DNA from: Rhodospirillales bacterium
GTDB lineage: Bacteria; Pseudomonadota; Alphaproteobacteria; Reyranellales; Reyranellaceae
DNA: 64,000 bases
Reading direction: 5' to 3'
Assembly: GCA_016699855.1 (NCBI GenBank)
Contig: CP064988.1
Location: 2,818,501 to 2,882,500, forward strand
The notes below the pieces were generated by a model, which did not search any database, was not told where the DNA came from, and saw nothing but the letters and a program-made list of their open reading frames with translations. The position numbers and the translations under genes are program-made. Below are positions 54,599-63,111 of the stretch, in pieces (the first letter of the stretch is position 1; each line of letters begins with the position of its first letter).

Positions 54599-56190
54599 TC
54601 CCCATCGAATGGATGCCGTCGCTGATGTTCGGCGGCCTCGTGGTGTTCATGCTGTTCGGCTATCCGGTGGCGTTCTCGCTGGCGGCCGTCGGCCTGTTCT
54701 TCGGCTTCATCTCGATCGAGCTGGGCTTCTTCGGCTTCGAGTTCCTCCAGGCGATCCCCGGCCGCATCTTCGGCAGCATCCTGTCCAACGACCTGCTGCT
54801 GGCGATCCCGTTCTTCACCTTCATGGGCGCCGTGCTGGAGAAGTGCGGCCTCGCGGAGGACATGCTCGATTCGATGGGGCAGCTGTTCGGGCCGATCAAG
54901 GGCGGCCTGGGCTACTCGGTCATCATCGTCGGCTTCATCCTCGGCGCCATCACCGGCACGGTCGCGGCCCAGGTGATCGCCATGGCGATGATCTCGCTGC
55001 CGGTGATGATGCGCTACAAGTACGACATGCGCTACGCGACCGGCGTGCTGGCCGCGTCGGGCACGATCACGCAGCTGGTGCCGCCGTCGCTGGTGCTCGT
55101 CGTGCTCGCCGACCAGATGGGCAAGTCGGTCGGCGACATGTACCTCGGCGCGTGGGGGCCGTCGCTGGTCCAGATCGCGCTGTTCGCGGGCTACACCTGG
55201 CTGCTGACGCTGGTCCGGCCGAACGCGCTGCCGGGCATCCCGAAGGAGGATCTCACCCTGCGCGGATGGGACCTCTGGAAGAAGTGCCTGTGGGGCATCG
55301 TGCCGTCGGCGATCCTGATCTTCGTCGTGCTCGGCACCATGATGCTGGGCCTTGCCACGCCCACCGAGGCCGGCGCCATGGGCGCGGTCGGAGCCATCGT
55401 GCTGGCGGTCATCCGGCATCCGGAACTCGGGCGCTCGGGATCGCTGGCGTTCAAGGCCGGGCTCCTGTTCTGCCTGCTCGCGGCGGCGATCGGCTTCAGC
55501 GGCCACTTCAAGTCGGTGCCGTTCAAGATCGCGATCGGGCTGATGTACGTGGCGATCGCGTGGCTGTGCGTGCGCGCGGCGGCGATCGCGCCGCTGCGGA
55601 ACCTGCTCGTGCAGGCGAGCCGGGCGACCATGCGCCTGACGTCGATGGTGGCGTTCATCGTCATCGGCGCCACCTGCTTCTCGATCGTGTTCGCCGGCGT
55701 CGACGGCAACCTCTGGATCGAGCACAAGCTGTCGACGCTGCCGGGCGGCGCCTGGGGCTTCCTGATCGCCGTCAACCTCTTCGTGTTCTTCCTCGCGTTC
55801 TTCCTCGACTTCTTCGAGATCGCGTTCATCATCGTGCCGATGCTGACGCCGGTGGCGCAGAAGCTGCTGGCGCCGATCGTCGGCGCCGACGCGGCCCTGA
55901 TCTGGTTCGGCGTCATCCTGTGCGTCAACATGCAGACCTCGTTCATGCACCCGCCGTTCGGCTTCGCGCTGTTCTACCTGCGCGGTGTGGCGCCCAAGGA
56001 GGTGAAGAGCTCCGACATCTACTGGGGCGCGATCCCCTGGGTCGTGCTCCAGCTGATCATGGTGGGCCTGGTGGTGGCGTTCCCGTCGATGGTGACGGCG
56101 CTGCTCGACAAGCCGGCGGCGCTCGATCTCGACCGGCTCAGGATCGAGCTTCCGGCGACCTTCGAGCCGCCGCCCGTCGAGTTCAAATGA
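54595..56190 (+). CDS. TRAP transporter large permease (DctM-like), first copy
   Basis: The 531-aa membrane protein has many transmembrane segments and DctM motifs: LFGYPVAFSLAAVGLFFG, AIPFFTFMGAVLEKCGLAEDML, GAITGTVAAQVIAMAMISLPVMMR, GTMMLGLATPTEAGAMGAVGAI and the final QTSFMHPPFGFALFYLRGVAP. It is longer than the usual 425-aa DctM because of a central insertion (about residues 280-345), as in the 2-oxoacid/TakP group. It starts at a GTG coupled to the small permease. Confidence 0.92.
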   Translation: MIPIEWMPSLMFGGLVVFMLFGYPVAFSLAAVGLFFGFISIELGFFGFEFLQAIPGRIFGSILSNDLLLAIPFFTFMGAVLEKCGLAEDMLDSMGQLFGPIKGGLGYSVIIVGFILGAITGTVAAQVIAMAMISLPVMMRYKYDMRYATGVLAASGTITQLVPPSLVLVVLADQMGKSVGDMYLGAWGPSLVQIALFAGYTWLLTLVRPNALPGIPKEDLTLRGWDLWKKCLWGIVPSAILIFVVLGTMMLGLATPTEAGAMGAVGAIVLAVIRHPELGRSGSLAFKAGLLFCLLAAAIGFSGHFKSVPFKIAIGLMYVAIAWLCVRAAAIAPLRNLLVQASRATMRLTSMVAFIVIGATCFSIVFAGVDGNLWIEHKLSTLPGGAWGFLIAVNLFVFFLAFFLDFFEIAFIIVPMLTPVAQKLLAPIVGADAALIWFGVILCVNMQTSFMHPPFGFALFYLRGVAPKEVKSSDIYWGAIPWVVLQLIMVGLVVAFPSMVTALLDKPAALDLDRLRIELPATFEPPPVEFK

Positions 56191-56356
56191 CCGGCCGGCG
56201 GCGGCCCGGCGGACGCCAGATTCCGCTAGCCGGCTCCGGTCGTTCTGCTAAACACGAGGCTTGGTAAGCGTCCGGAAGACGAGCGACTCAGCGGTCGCCA
56301 CGCCGCCGAGGGCGGTCGCTCGCGCCGGCCGCGCCATTGAGGGCGGGGGGATATCG

Positions 56357-56896
56357 ATGCGCGCGCTGCTTGGCGTCTCTGGTTGGATCGACCGTGTCAA
56401 CGAGCAGATCGGCCGGTTGGTCTCGTGGCTGATCCTCGCCTCCGTCGTGGTCAGCACGGTCAACGCGATCATCCGCAAGGTCTTCAGCAACAGCTCGAAC
56501 GCCTGGCTCGAGCTCCAGTGGTACATGTTCGCCGCCGTGTTCCTGCTGTGCGCGGGCTACGCGCTGCTGCGGAACGAGCACATCCGCATCGACATCGTCT
56601 CGCACCGGCTGACGCGCACGACGCGCAACTGGATCGACGTCTTCGGCCACGTCGTGTTCCTCCTGCCGCTGTGCGCCGTGATGCTGATCGAGAGCTGGCC
56701 GTACTTCATGGAGTCCTGGAAGATCGGCGAGCAGTCCAGCAACGCCGGCGGGTTGATCCGCTGGCCGGTGAAGCTGCTGATCGTGGCGGGCTTCGCGATG
56801 CTCGGCCTCCAGGGGCTGTCGGAGCTCGTCAAGCGGATCGCGTTCATGCGCGGGCTCATACCCGATCCGTACGGCGAGAAGACCGGACCCCACTGA
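56357..56896 (+). CDS. TRAP transporter small permease (DctQ-like), second copy
   Basis: The 179-aa protein is paralogous to the first small permease (SSNAWLELQWYMFAAVFLLCAGYALLRNEHIRIDIVSH; EQSSNAGGLIRWPVKLLIVAGFAML). The ATG at 56357 follows a G-rich ribosome-binding site and yields MRALLGVSGWIDRVNEQIGRLVS, the family start. The open frame upstream to 56261 has no homology. It precedes the second large permease by 21 bp. Confidence 0.9.
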   Translation: MRALLGVSGWIDRVNEQIGRLVSWLILASVVVSTVNAIIRKVFSNSSNAWLELQWYMFAAVFLLCAGYALLRNEHIRIDIVSHRLTRTTRNWIDVFGHVVFLLPLCAVMLIESWPYFMESWKIGEQSSNAGGLIRWPVKLLIVAGFAMLGLQGLSELVKRIAFMRGLIPDPYGEKTGPH

Positions 56897-56917
56897 GCGC
56901 CTCGGAGATCAGCCGCC

Positions 56918-58651
56918 ATGTTCGTCATTCGTTCGCTGTTCGGGGTCGCTCTGGCGGCCATCGCCGTCATGATCGTCGCCGCGATGTTCCTGCAGGCGCC
57001 GTGGGCCGTCGCCTTCCTGAAGGCCGAGATGGCCCCGGTGATGTTCGGGTCGATGGTCCTGCTGCTGCTGCTCGGCTATCCGGTGGCGTTCGCGCTGGCG
57101 GCGTGCGGCCTGCTCTACGGCATCGTCGGGATCAATCTCGGGCTGTTCCAGCCGTCGCTGTTCCAGGCCCTGCCTATCCGGATCTTCGGGGTGATCGAGA
57201 ACGACACGCTGCTGGCGATCCCGTTCTTCACCTTCATGGGGCTGATCCTCGAGCGCAGCGGCATGGCCGAGGATCTGCTCGACACGGTCGGCCAGGTGTT
57301 CGGGCCGGTGCCCGGCGGCCTCGCCTACGCGGTGATCTTCGTCGGCGCCCTGCTGGCGGCCACGACCGGCGTGGTCGCCGCGTCGGTCATCTCGATGGGC
57401 CTGATCTCGCTGCCGATCATGCTGCGCTACGGCTACGACCGCAAACTGGCCACCGGCGTGATCGCCGCCTCGGGCACGCTGGCGCAGATCATCCCGCCCA
57501 GCCTCGTGCTGATCGTGCTCGCCGACCAGCTCGGCAAGTCGGTCGGCGACATGTACAAGGGCGCCTTCATCCCGGGCCTCGTGCTGACCGCGATCTACGC
57601 GGGCTACGTGCTCAGCCGCACGATCTTCAATCCGAAATGCGCGCCGGCGCTGCCGTTCGAGGCGATCACCATCCGCGACCCGGACGGCCGTCTCGGCTAC
57701 ACGTCGCTCGCCGTCGTGGTCGCGGCCTGCATCGCCGGAGGTTGGGCCCTGTCGAATTTCCTCGGCTGGGCCGGGATCTGGTCGGCGGCCGCGGTCGGCC
57801 TCGCCGCCTATCTGCTCGCGACGGTAAACAAATTCGCGTCGCTCGGCCTGCTCAGCCGGCTGGCCCAGCAGGTGATCATCGTGATGATGCCGCCGCTGGC
57901 GCTGATCTTCCTCGTCCTCGGCACCATCTTCATCGGCCTCGCGACGCCGACCGAGGGCGGCGCCATGGGGGCGACCGGCGCGCTGCTGATGGCGCTGGGC
58001 TACCGGCGTCTGAGCTGGAGCCTCTTGAAGCAGGCGATGGACAGCACCGCCAAGCTGTCGGCCTTCGTGATCTTCATCCTGGTCGGCGCGCGCGTCTTCA
58101 GCCTGACTTTCTACGGCGTGAACGGCGACCAGTGGGTCGAGCATCTGCTGCTCGGGCTGCCGGGCGGCCAGATCGGCTTCCTGATCGTGGTCAACGTCCT
58201 GGTGTTCGTACTGGCCTTCTTCCTGGACTTCTTCGAGCTGGCGTTCATCATCGTGCCGCTGCTGGCGAAGCCGGCGGAGAAGCTGGGGATCGACCTGATC
58301 TGGTTCGGGATCCTTCTCGGCGTCAACATGCAGACGTCGTTCATGCATCCGCCGTTCGGCTTCGCGCTGTTCTATCTGCGCAGCGTCGCGGCGGAGAATC
58401 CGTACATCGACAAGGTCACCGGCAAGATGACCGACGGGATCACGACGGCGCAGATATACTGGGGGGCCGTGCCGTTCGTCTGCATCCAGGTCGTGATGGT
58501 GGCGCTCGTCATCGCCTTCCCCGGCATGGTCACGGCCGGGCTCGACAAGGATCTCAAGATCGATCCGAGCAAGGTGAAGATAGAACTAGAGGCGCCGCCC
58601 CAATCGCAGGACGAGCCCGCGCCCATTGTGATACCGCCGGCGACCAAGTAG
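56918..58651 (+). CDS. TRAP transporter large permease (DctM-like), second copy
   Basis: The 577-aa protein resembles the first large permease: LLGYPVAFALAACGLLYG, AIPFFTFMGLILERSGMAEDLL, GTIFIGLATPTEGGAMGATGA, FVLAFFLDFFELAFIIVPLL and QTSFMHPPFGFALFYLRSVAAEN. It has an extra N-terminal segment and a Pro/Gln-rich hydrophilic tail. The two permease sets were duplicated as pairs. It converges on the TakP-type receptor genes, with a bidirectional hairpin between. Confidence 0.92.
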   Translation: MFVIRSLFGVALAAIAVMIVAAMFLQAPWAVAFLKAEMAPVMFGSMVLLLLLGYPVAFALAACGLLYGIVGINLGLFQPSLFQALPIRIFGVIENDTLLAIPFFTFMGLILERSGMAEDLLDTVGQVFGPVPGGLAYAVIFVGALLAATTGVVAASVISMGLISLPIMLRYGYDRKLATGVIAASGTLAQIIPPSLVLIVLADQLGKSVGDMYKGAFIPGLVLTAIYAGYVLSRTIFNPKCAPALPFEAITIRDPDGRLGYTSLAVVVAACIAGGWALSNFLGWAGIWSAAAVGLAAYLLATVNKFASLGLLSRLAQQVIIVMMPPLALIFLVLGTIFIGLATPTEGGAMGATGALLMALGYRRLSWSLLKQAMDSTAKLSAFVIFILVGARVFSLTFYGVNGDQWVEHLLLGLPGGQIGFLIVVNVLVFVLAFFLDFFELAFIIVPLLAKPAEKLGIDLIWFGILLGVNMQTSFMHPPFGFALFYLRSVAAENPYIDKVTGKMTDGITTAQIYWGAVPFVCIQVVMVALVIAFPGMVTAGLDKDLKIDPSKVKIELEAPPQSQDEPAPIVIPPATK

Positions 58652-58680
58652 CCGGCGGCCGATCCCTCCACCGACAAAAA

Positions 58681-58710
58681 GAAACCCCGCCGGTCGCCCG
58701 GCGGGGTTTC
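58681..58710. terminator. Bidirectional terminator between TRAP permease and receptor genes
   Basis: Perfect 12-bp stem GAAACCCCGCCG / CGGCGGGGTTTC (58681-58692 with 58699-58710), with AAAAA on its left side that becomes a T-run for the minus-strand gene. It lies between the converging genes. Confidence 0.85.
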
Positions 58711-58731
58711 TCGTCGAAGATGGTGGAGGGG

Positions 58732-59832
58732 CTAGCGACCCTTCGCCGACATCGAGAAGTTGAAGTTGTCGAACGTGTTCTCGGCGACGCGGAACCACAG
58801 GTTCTGGTCGAGACGGAACGCCTTGACGCTGTCGAACACCTTCTTGAACTTCGCGTTCTTGCCCGACAGCTCGTCGTAGAACTTGTAGGCCTCGTCGAAG
58901 CAGGCCTCGAGCACCGGACGCGGGAACGGCTTCAGCACGGTGCCGGCGCCGACGAGCCGCTTGAGCGCCGCCGGGTTGCCGGCGTCGTACTTCGGCACCA
59001 TCCAGGCGGTCACCTGCGCGGCCGCCGTCTCGACCATCTGCTTGTAGGGCTTCGGCAGGCCTTCCCAGGCCTTGTTGTTGATGTAGAGCGAGCCGATCGA
59101 GTGGCCCTCCCACCAGCCCGGGTAGTAGTAGTACTTCGCGACCTTGGCGAGGCCGAGCTTCTCGTCGTCGTAGGGGCCGACCCATTCGCAGGCGTCGAGC
59201 GTGCCCTTCTCCAGCGCCGGATAGATGTCGCCGCCGGCGATCTGCTGCGGCACGACGCCGAGGCGCTGCAGGATCAGGCCGGCGAAGCCGCCGACCCGGA
59301 ACTTCAACCCCTTCATGTCGTCCATCGAGTTGATCTCCTTGCGGAACCAACCGCCCATCTGGCAGCCGGTGCCGCCGAACGGGAAGGAGACGATGTTGTA
59401 GTCCTTGTAGAACTCCTGCAGCAGCTGGTTGCCGCCGCCGTGGTACTGCCACGCCAGCGCCTGGCGCTGGTTCATCGAGAACGGCAGGCCGGTCTCGAAC
59501 ACGAAGGTCGGATCCTTGCCGAAGTAGTAGTAGGCCGCCGTCTGTCCCATCTCGACGGTGGAGTTCTGGACGGCGTCCGCGACCTGCAGGCCGGGCACGA
59601 TCTCGCCGGCGGCGAAGGTGCGGATCTGGAACTTGTTGTCGGACATGTCCGCGATCGCCTTGGCGAACAGCTCCGCGCCGCCGTACAGCGTGTCGAGGGA
59701 CTTCGGAAAGCTCGACGTCAGGCGCCACTTCACCTCGGGCATCGATTGCGCGATGGCCGGCGCGGCGACAGCCGTTGCGGCCGCGGCCGCGGCGCCGACG
59801 CCGGCGCGCTTGACGAATTTACGACGATCCAT
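58732..59832 (-). CDS. TRAP transporter solute receptor, TakP-like (2-oxoacid type), copy 1
   Basis: The 366-aa secreted receptor begins with a Tat signal (MDRRKFVKRAGVGAAAAAA), cleaved near APAIAQ. It has KWRLTSSFPKSLDTLYGGAELFA, GEIVPGLQVADAVQNSTVEMG, FRVGGFAGLILQRLGVVPQQIAGGDIYPALEKGTLDACEWVGPYDDEKLG, all hallmark positions of TakP, the sodium-dependent 2-oxoacid (pyruvate and related) TRAP receptor. The ATG at 59832 follows GGGAGG. A close paralogue lies just upstream at 60022. Confidence 0.92.
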   Translation of the reverse strand: MDRRKFVKRAGVGAAAAAATAVAAPAIAQSMPEVKWRLTSSFPKSLDTLYGGAELFAKAIADMSDNKFQIRTFAAGEIVPGLQVADAVQNSTVEMGQTAAYYYFGKDPTFVFETGLPFSMNQRQALAWQYHGGGNQLLQEFYKDYNIVSFPFGGTGCQMGGWFRKEINSMDDMKGLKFRVGGFAGLILQRLGVVPQQIAGGDIYPALEKGTLDACEWVGPYDDEKLGLAKVAKYYYYPGWWEGHSIGSLYINNKAWEGLPKPYKQMVETAAAQVTAWMVPKYDAGNPAALKRLVGAGTVLKPFPRPVLEACFDEAYKFYDELSGKNAKFKKVFDSVKAFRLDQNLWFRVAENTFDNFNFSMSAKGR

Positions 59833-59970
59833 GACGTGTAACCTCCCGTTGCGACTTTCGAACCGGCGGCCGGCCACCTGCCGACCTTGAATACCCGGAT
59901 GGTCGACTGTGGCACGGCTGGGAGGAAATTCAAACGCTCAACGCGGCCGGCGCCGGCCCGCCACGAAAAA

Positions 59971-59997
59971 GCCCCGCCGGAGGCTCTCCGGCGGGGC
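59971..59997 (-). terminator. Terminator after the second TakP-like gene
   Basis: Perfect 12-bp stem GCCCCGCCGGAG / CTCCGGCGGGGC (59971-59982 with 59986-59997), with AAAAA at 59966-59970 forming a T-run on the minus strand. It lies 25 bp past the end of the minus-strand gene at 60022. Confidence 0.88.
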
Positions 59998-60021
59998 TGT
60001 TCGAGGCGTCGGCGGCGCCGT

Positions 60022-61125
60022 CTACAGACGGTTCTGCGCCGAGGCCTGGGCGAGGAACGCGTCGAAGCCGCGCTCGGCGACGCGGAACCACAGCACGGAG
60101 TCCTTACGGAACTCCTTCCAGCTGTCGTAGATCTTCTTGAAGTTCGGGCTCTTGGCGTTGGTCTCGGCGTAGACCTCCTCGGCCGCCTTGAAGCACGCCT
60201 CGAGCACCGGCTGCGGGAACGCCGACAGCTTGGTGCCGGCGCCGACGAGCTCCTTGAGCGCCTTGGGGCTGAAGGCGTCGTAGCGCGACACCATCCAGGT
60301 GTTGGCCTGCGCGCAGGCGGCGCGCAGCACCGCCTGGTACGATTTCGGCAGCTCGTTCCACTTCGCCAGGTTGATGAAGGCGTGCAGCACGGCGCCGCCC
60401 TCCCACCAGCCGGGGTAGTAGTAGTAAGGCGCCACCTTGTTGAAGCCGAGCTTCTGGTCGTCGTACGGTCCGACCCATTCGGCGGCGTCGATCGTGCCCT
60501 TCTCCAGCGACGGATAGATGTCGCCGCCGGCGATCTGCTGCGGCACCACGCCGACCTTGGACATGACCAGGCCGGCGAAGCCGCCGATCCGCATCTTGAG
60601 GCCCTTCATGTCGTCGACGGAGTTGATCTCCTTGCGGAACCAGCCGCCCATCTGGGCGCCGGTGTTGCCGGCGGCCATCGCGAAGATGTTGTAGTTCTTG
60701 TAGAAGTCGTTGAGCAGCTGCTCGCCGCCGGCCTGGGTCATCCAGGCGTCCTGCTGCCGCGTGTTCAGGCCGAACGGCACGGCGGTGCCGAAGGCGAACG
60801 CCGGATCCTTGCCGAAATAGTAGTACGACGCCGTGTGGCCCATCTCGACGGTCGAGTTCTGCACGGCGTCGGCGACCTGCAGGCCGGGGACGATCTCGCC
60901 CGCCGCGAACGGCCGGATCTGGAACCGGTTGTCGGTGGCCTCGGCGCACACCTTGGCGATGATCTCGGCGGCGCCGAACAGCGCGTCGAGCGACTTCGGG
61001 AAGCTCGAGGTGAGACGCCATTTCAGTTCCGGCATCGACTGCGCGATCGCGGGCGCTGCCAGGGCCGCGGCGCCGGCGGCGGCGGCGCCGACACCCGCGT
61101 TACGGACGAATTTGCGACGATCCAT
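60022..61125 (-). CDS. TRAP transporter solute receptor, TakP-like (2-oxoacid type), copy 2
   Basis: The 367-aa paralogue of the previous receptor has Tat signal MDRRKFVRNAGVGAAAAGAA, KWRLTSSFPKSLDALFGAAEIIA, GEIVPGLQVADAVQNSTVEMGHTASYYYFGKDPAFAFGTAVPFGLNTRQQ, GDIYPSLEKGTIDAAEWVGPYDDQKLGFNKVAPYYYYPGWWEGG. Of the two it is closer to characterised TakP. The start at 61125 is chosen because it gives the twin-arginine signal; 30 bp more is open upstream. Separate terminators and promoters suggest independent regulation. Confidence 0.92.
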   Translation of the reverse strand: MDRRKFVRNAGVGAAAAGAAALAAPAIAQSMPELKWRLTSSFPKSLDALFGAAEIIAKVCAEATDNRFQIRPFAAGEIVPGLQVADAVQNSTVEMGHTASYYYFGKDPAFAFGTAVPFGLNTRQQDAWMTQAGGEQLLNDFYKNYNIFAMAAGNTGAQMGGWFRKEINSVDDMKGLKMRIGGFAGLVMSKVGVVPQQIAGGDIYPSLEKGTIDAAEWVGPYDDQKLGFNKVAPYYYYPGWWEGGAVLHAFINLAKWNELPKSYQAVLRAACAQANTWMVSRYDAFSPKALKELVGAGTKLSAFPQPVLEACFKAAEEVYAETNAKSPNFKKIYDSWKEFRKDSVLWFRVAERGFDAFLAQASAQNRL

Positions 61126-61291
61126 CATCTGTCTCCCCGCCGTCGCGGGCACCAACCGACCTCTGACGGCTCCACGGTTTCCCGCCTCCGACGCCGGGGC
61201 GGTGTTGGAACGCTTCCTAAGCGCTCCGCCGATGTTGGCAAGCGAAATCCAATCCGCGCCGGGAATCGGCGCGGCGGAGCGGCCGGCGGGC

Positions 61292-62063
61292 TCAGTTGCG
61301 GGACGCCAGTCCGGCGTCGACCGTGACGACCACGCCGCTGGTGTAGGCGGACCGGTCCGACGCCAGGAACGCGGCCAGGTCGCCGATCTCCGACGGCTCG
61401 CACGGGCGGCCGAACGGCAGGTGCTTGGTCAGCTCCGGCCAGCGCTCGGGGTCGCCGAACTCCTTCTGCGCCTGCGAACGCATCAGTGTCGTCATTCGGT
61501 CGGTCTTGGTGGCGGGCGGGTGGATGCCGACGACCCGGACCCCGTGGTCGACGCTGCGCGATCCGACGGTGCGCGTGAAGGCGGCGATCCCGGCGTTGCC
61601 CATGCTGCCGGCGACGTAGTCGTAGGTCAGCTTCTCGCCGGCCAGGCCGATGATGTTGACCACCACGCCGGCGCGGCGGGCGTACATCCGCTCCAGCATG
61701 GCGCGCGTCATGTTGATGTAGCCGAACACCTTCAGATCCCACGCCGCGCGCCATTTCGGCTCGTCCATCAGCATCAGGTCGCCGCGCGGGATGGCGCCGG
61801 CGTTGTTCACCAGGATGTCGCTGTCGCCGCAGGCCGCGACGCGCGCGCGCCTGGTCGCCGACGCTGACGTCGGTCGGGTGGATCTCGACCGGCACGTTGA
61901 ACCGCGCCCGCAGCTTGTCGCGGGCGGCCTCCAGATTGCCCTTGTCGCGCGACGCGAGGTGCACACGGCAGCCCTCCGACGCGAAGGATTCGGCGCAGGC
62001 GTAGCCGATCCCCTTGGATCCGCCCGTGATCAGGACGCTTTTGCCGGCCAGACGCAGGTCCAT
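61292..62063 (-). CDS. SDR family oxidoreductase, one frameshift
   Basis: A classical SDR of about 257 aa: GKSVLITGGSKGIGYACAESFASEG (cofactor loop), GDSDILVNNAG, the active-site region VVVNIIGLAGEKLTYDYVAGSMGNAGIAAFTR (Tyr and Lys positions partly diverged), and SGVVVTVDAG near the C-terminus. The frame from 62063 ends in nonsense after VSVGDQARA. The conserved VAACGDSDILVN continues in another frame. One extra base in the GC run at about 61845-61856 accounts for this. Substrate is unknown. It is separated from the TakP gene by 166 bp. Confidence 0.82.
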
Positions 62064-62213
62064 GTCGTTCCTCCATGGCGCGTGATCGCGCCGATTGATC
62101 GATTGACGGGCGGAGAGTGCCCTTCGAAGCGCGGAACGGCCAGTCTTTGCACGATCATGACGAAGGGTGTGCGCCGGTCGCATAGCGGTCTTGTGGAAAG
62201 CGAGGTGGCGCTC

Positions 62214-62534
62214 ATGGTGCGGCGCACCATATCGTTTGTGTGCCCGCAGACGATCGTTAGAATCCACGCGCGGCACGGGAGGAGCCGCCCAACCTCGATC
62301 CATTGGAGGTTGGAAAGGCTCCGCATCGACACTCTCAGCGAACTCGAAGCCGCCATGCGGGAAGGCCGGCCGGTCGTTCCGACCGCCGAACTGCGCCGCG
62401 CCATCGAGGCCCAGGCGCGCATCGCGCGCGCGCGGCTCATCGGCGACGCCTTCAAGGCCGCCTTCAAGGCCATCACCGGTCAGGGCCCTTGGGTCATTCC
62501 GGCCGGCCGCGTCGACGTCGTGCGCGGTCATTAG
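62214..62534 (+). CDS. Small hypothetical protein (RSP_7527-like helix)
   Basis: A frame of up to 106 aa whose C-terminal part (LSELEAAMREGRPVVPTAELRRAIEAQARIARARLIGDAFKAAFKAI) resembles short helical alphaproteobacterial RSP_7527 proteins, normally 60-70 aa. The start is uncertain: ATG at 62214 or 62157. GGAGG at 62305-62309 lies too close to a TTG to decide. It precedes the DUF1127 gene, a frequent partner of such small regulators. Function unknown. Confidence 0.45.
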   Translation: MVRRTISFVCPQTIVRIHARHGRSRPTSIHWRLERLRIDTLSELEAAMREGRPVVPTAELRRAIEAQARIARARLIGDAFKAAFKAITGQGPWVIPAGRVDVVRGH

Positions 62535-62599
62535 CGCCGCCTAGACGCGCTTCGCGTTCCCTGCCCGATCAACATCAACCGTTCCACGGGTGAGCCCCC

Positions 62600-62830
62600 A
62601 TGTCCGCTTCGACCCTGACCTCTCTGTCCGCGGCCTCGCTGTCCGCGCCATCGATGGACCGTGCGGCATCCGCCGCGCGGCCGTCGCTCCGTAGCATCCT
62701 CGCGACATGGCGTCGCCGCGTCCGCGAGCGCGACGAGCTGGCGCGGATGGACGCGCGCGAGCGCAGGGACATCGGTGTCACCGACGCCGATGTCGCGATG
62801 GAGATTTCCAAGCCGGCCTGGCGCGCCTGA
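62600..62830 (+). CDS. DUF1127 (YjiS-like) small protein
   Basis: The 76-aa protein has a Ser/Ala-rich start and a C-terminal DUF1127 helix-turn (WRRRVRERDELARMDARERRDIGVTDADVAMEISKPAW). DUF1127 proteins are Arg-rich and bind RNA or stress regulators in Alphaproteobacteria, with roles in phosphate and carbon metabolism. This copy has the usual ERRDIG motif. A 12-bp hairpin follows 24 bp after the stop. Confidence 0.85.
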   Translation: MSASTLTSLSAASLSAPSMDRAASAARPSLRSILATWRRRVRERDELARMDARERRDIGVTDADVAMEISKPAWRA

Positions 62831-62853
62831 GGCGCGTCTTCCTTGATGTACCG

Positions 62854-62881
62854 CTGGACCGATCCGACCGGATCGGTCCAG
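62854..62881 (+). terminator. Hairpin after the DUF1127 gene
   Basis: Perfect 12-bp stem CTGGACCGATCC / GGATCGGTCCAG (62854-62865 and 62870-62881) with loop GACC. No T-run follows. It would separate the small gene from the formate dehydrogenase gene. Confidence 0.6.
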
Positions 62882-63111
62882 TGGCCACCGCGCCGCGTCA
62901 AAAACGGCCACTCACTGCCATCGTTCCCCGCATTCCGCTGATCAATATTTCGCGCGCGCGCTTGAACCGCGCGACGCCCCCAGCGTAAGATTTGCCCAAC
63001 GAAACGGCGCCGATGGAAGGCGCCGACGGGGAGACGGAACGGCGCGCCGGTCGAAGTTCCGGCATGTGTCGTCAGCGAACGCCTCCTCCGTCGTTGCGAG
63101 GGAGTGAACGC

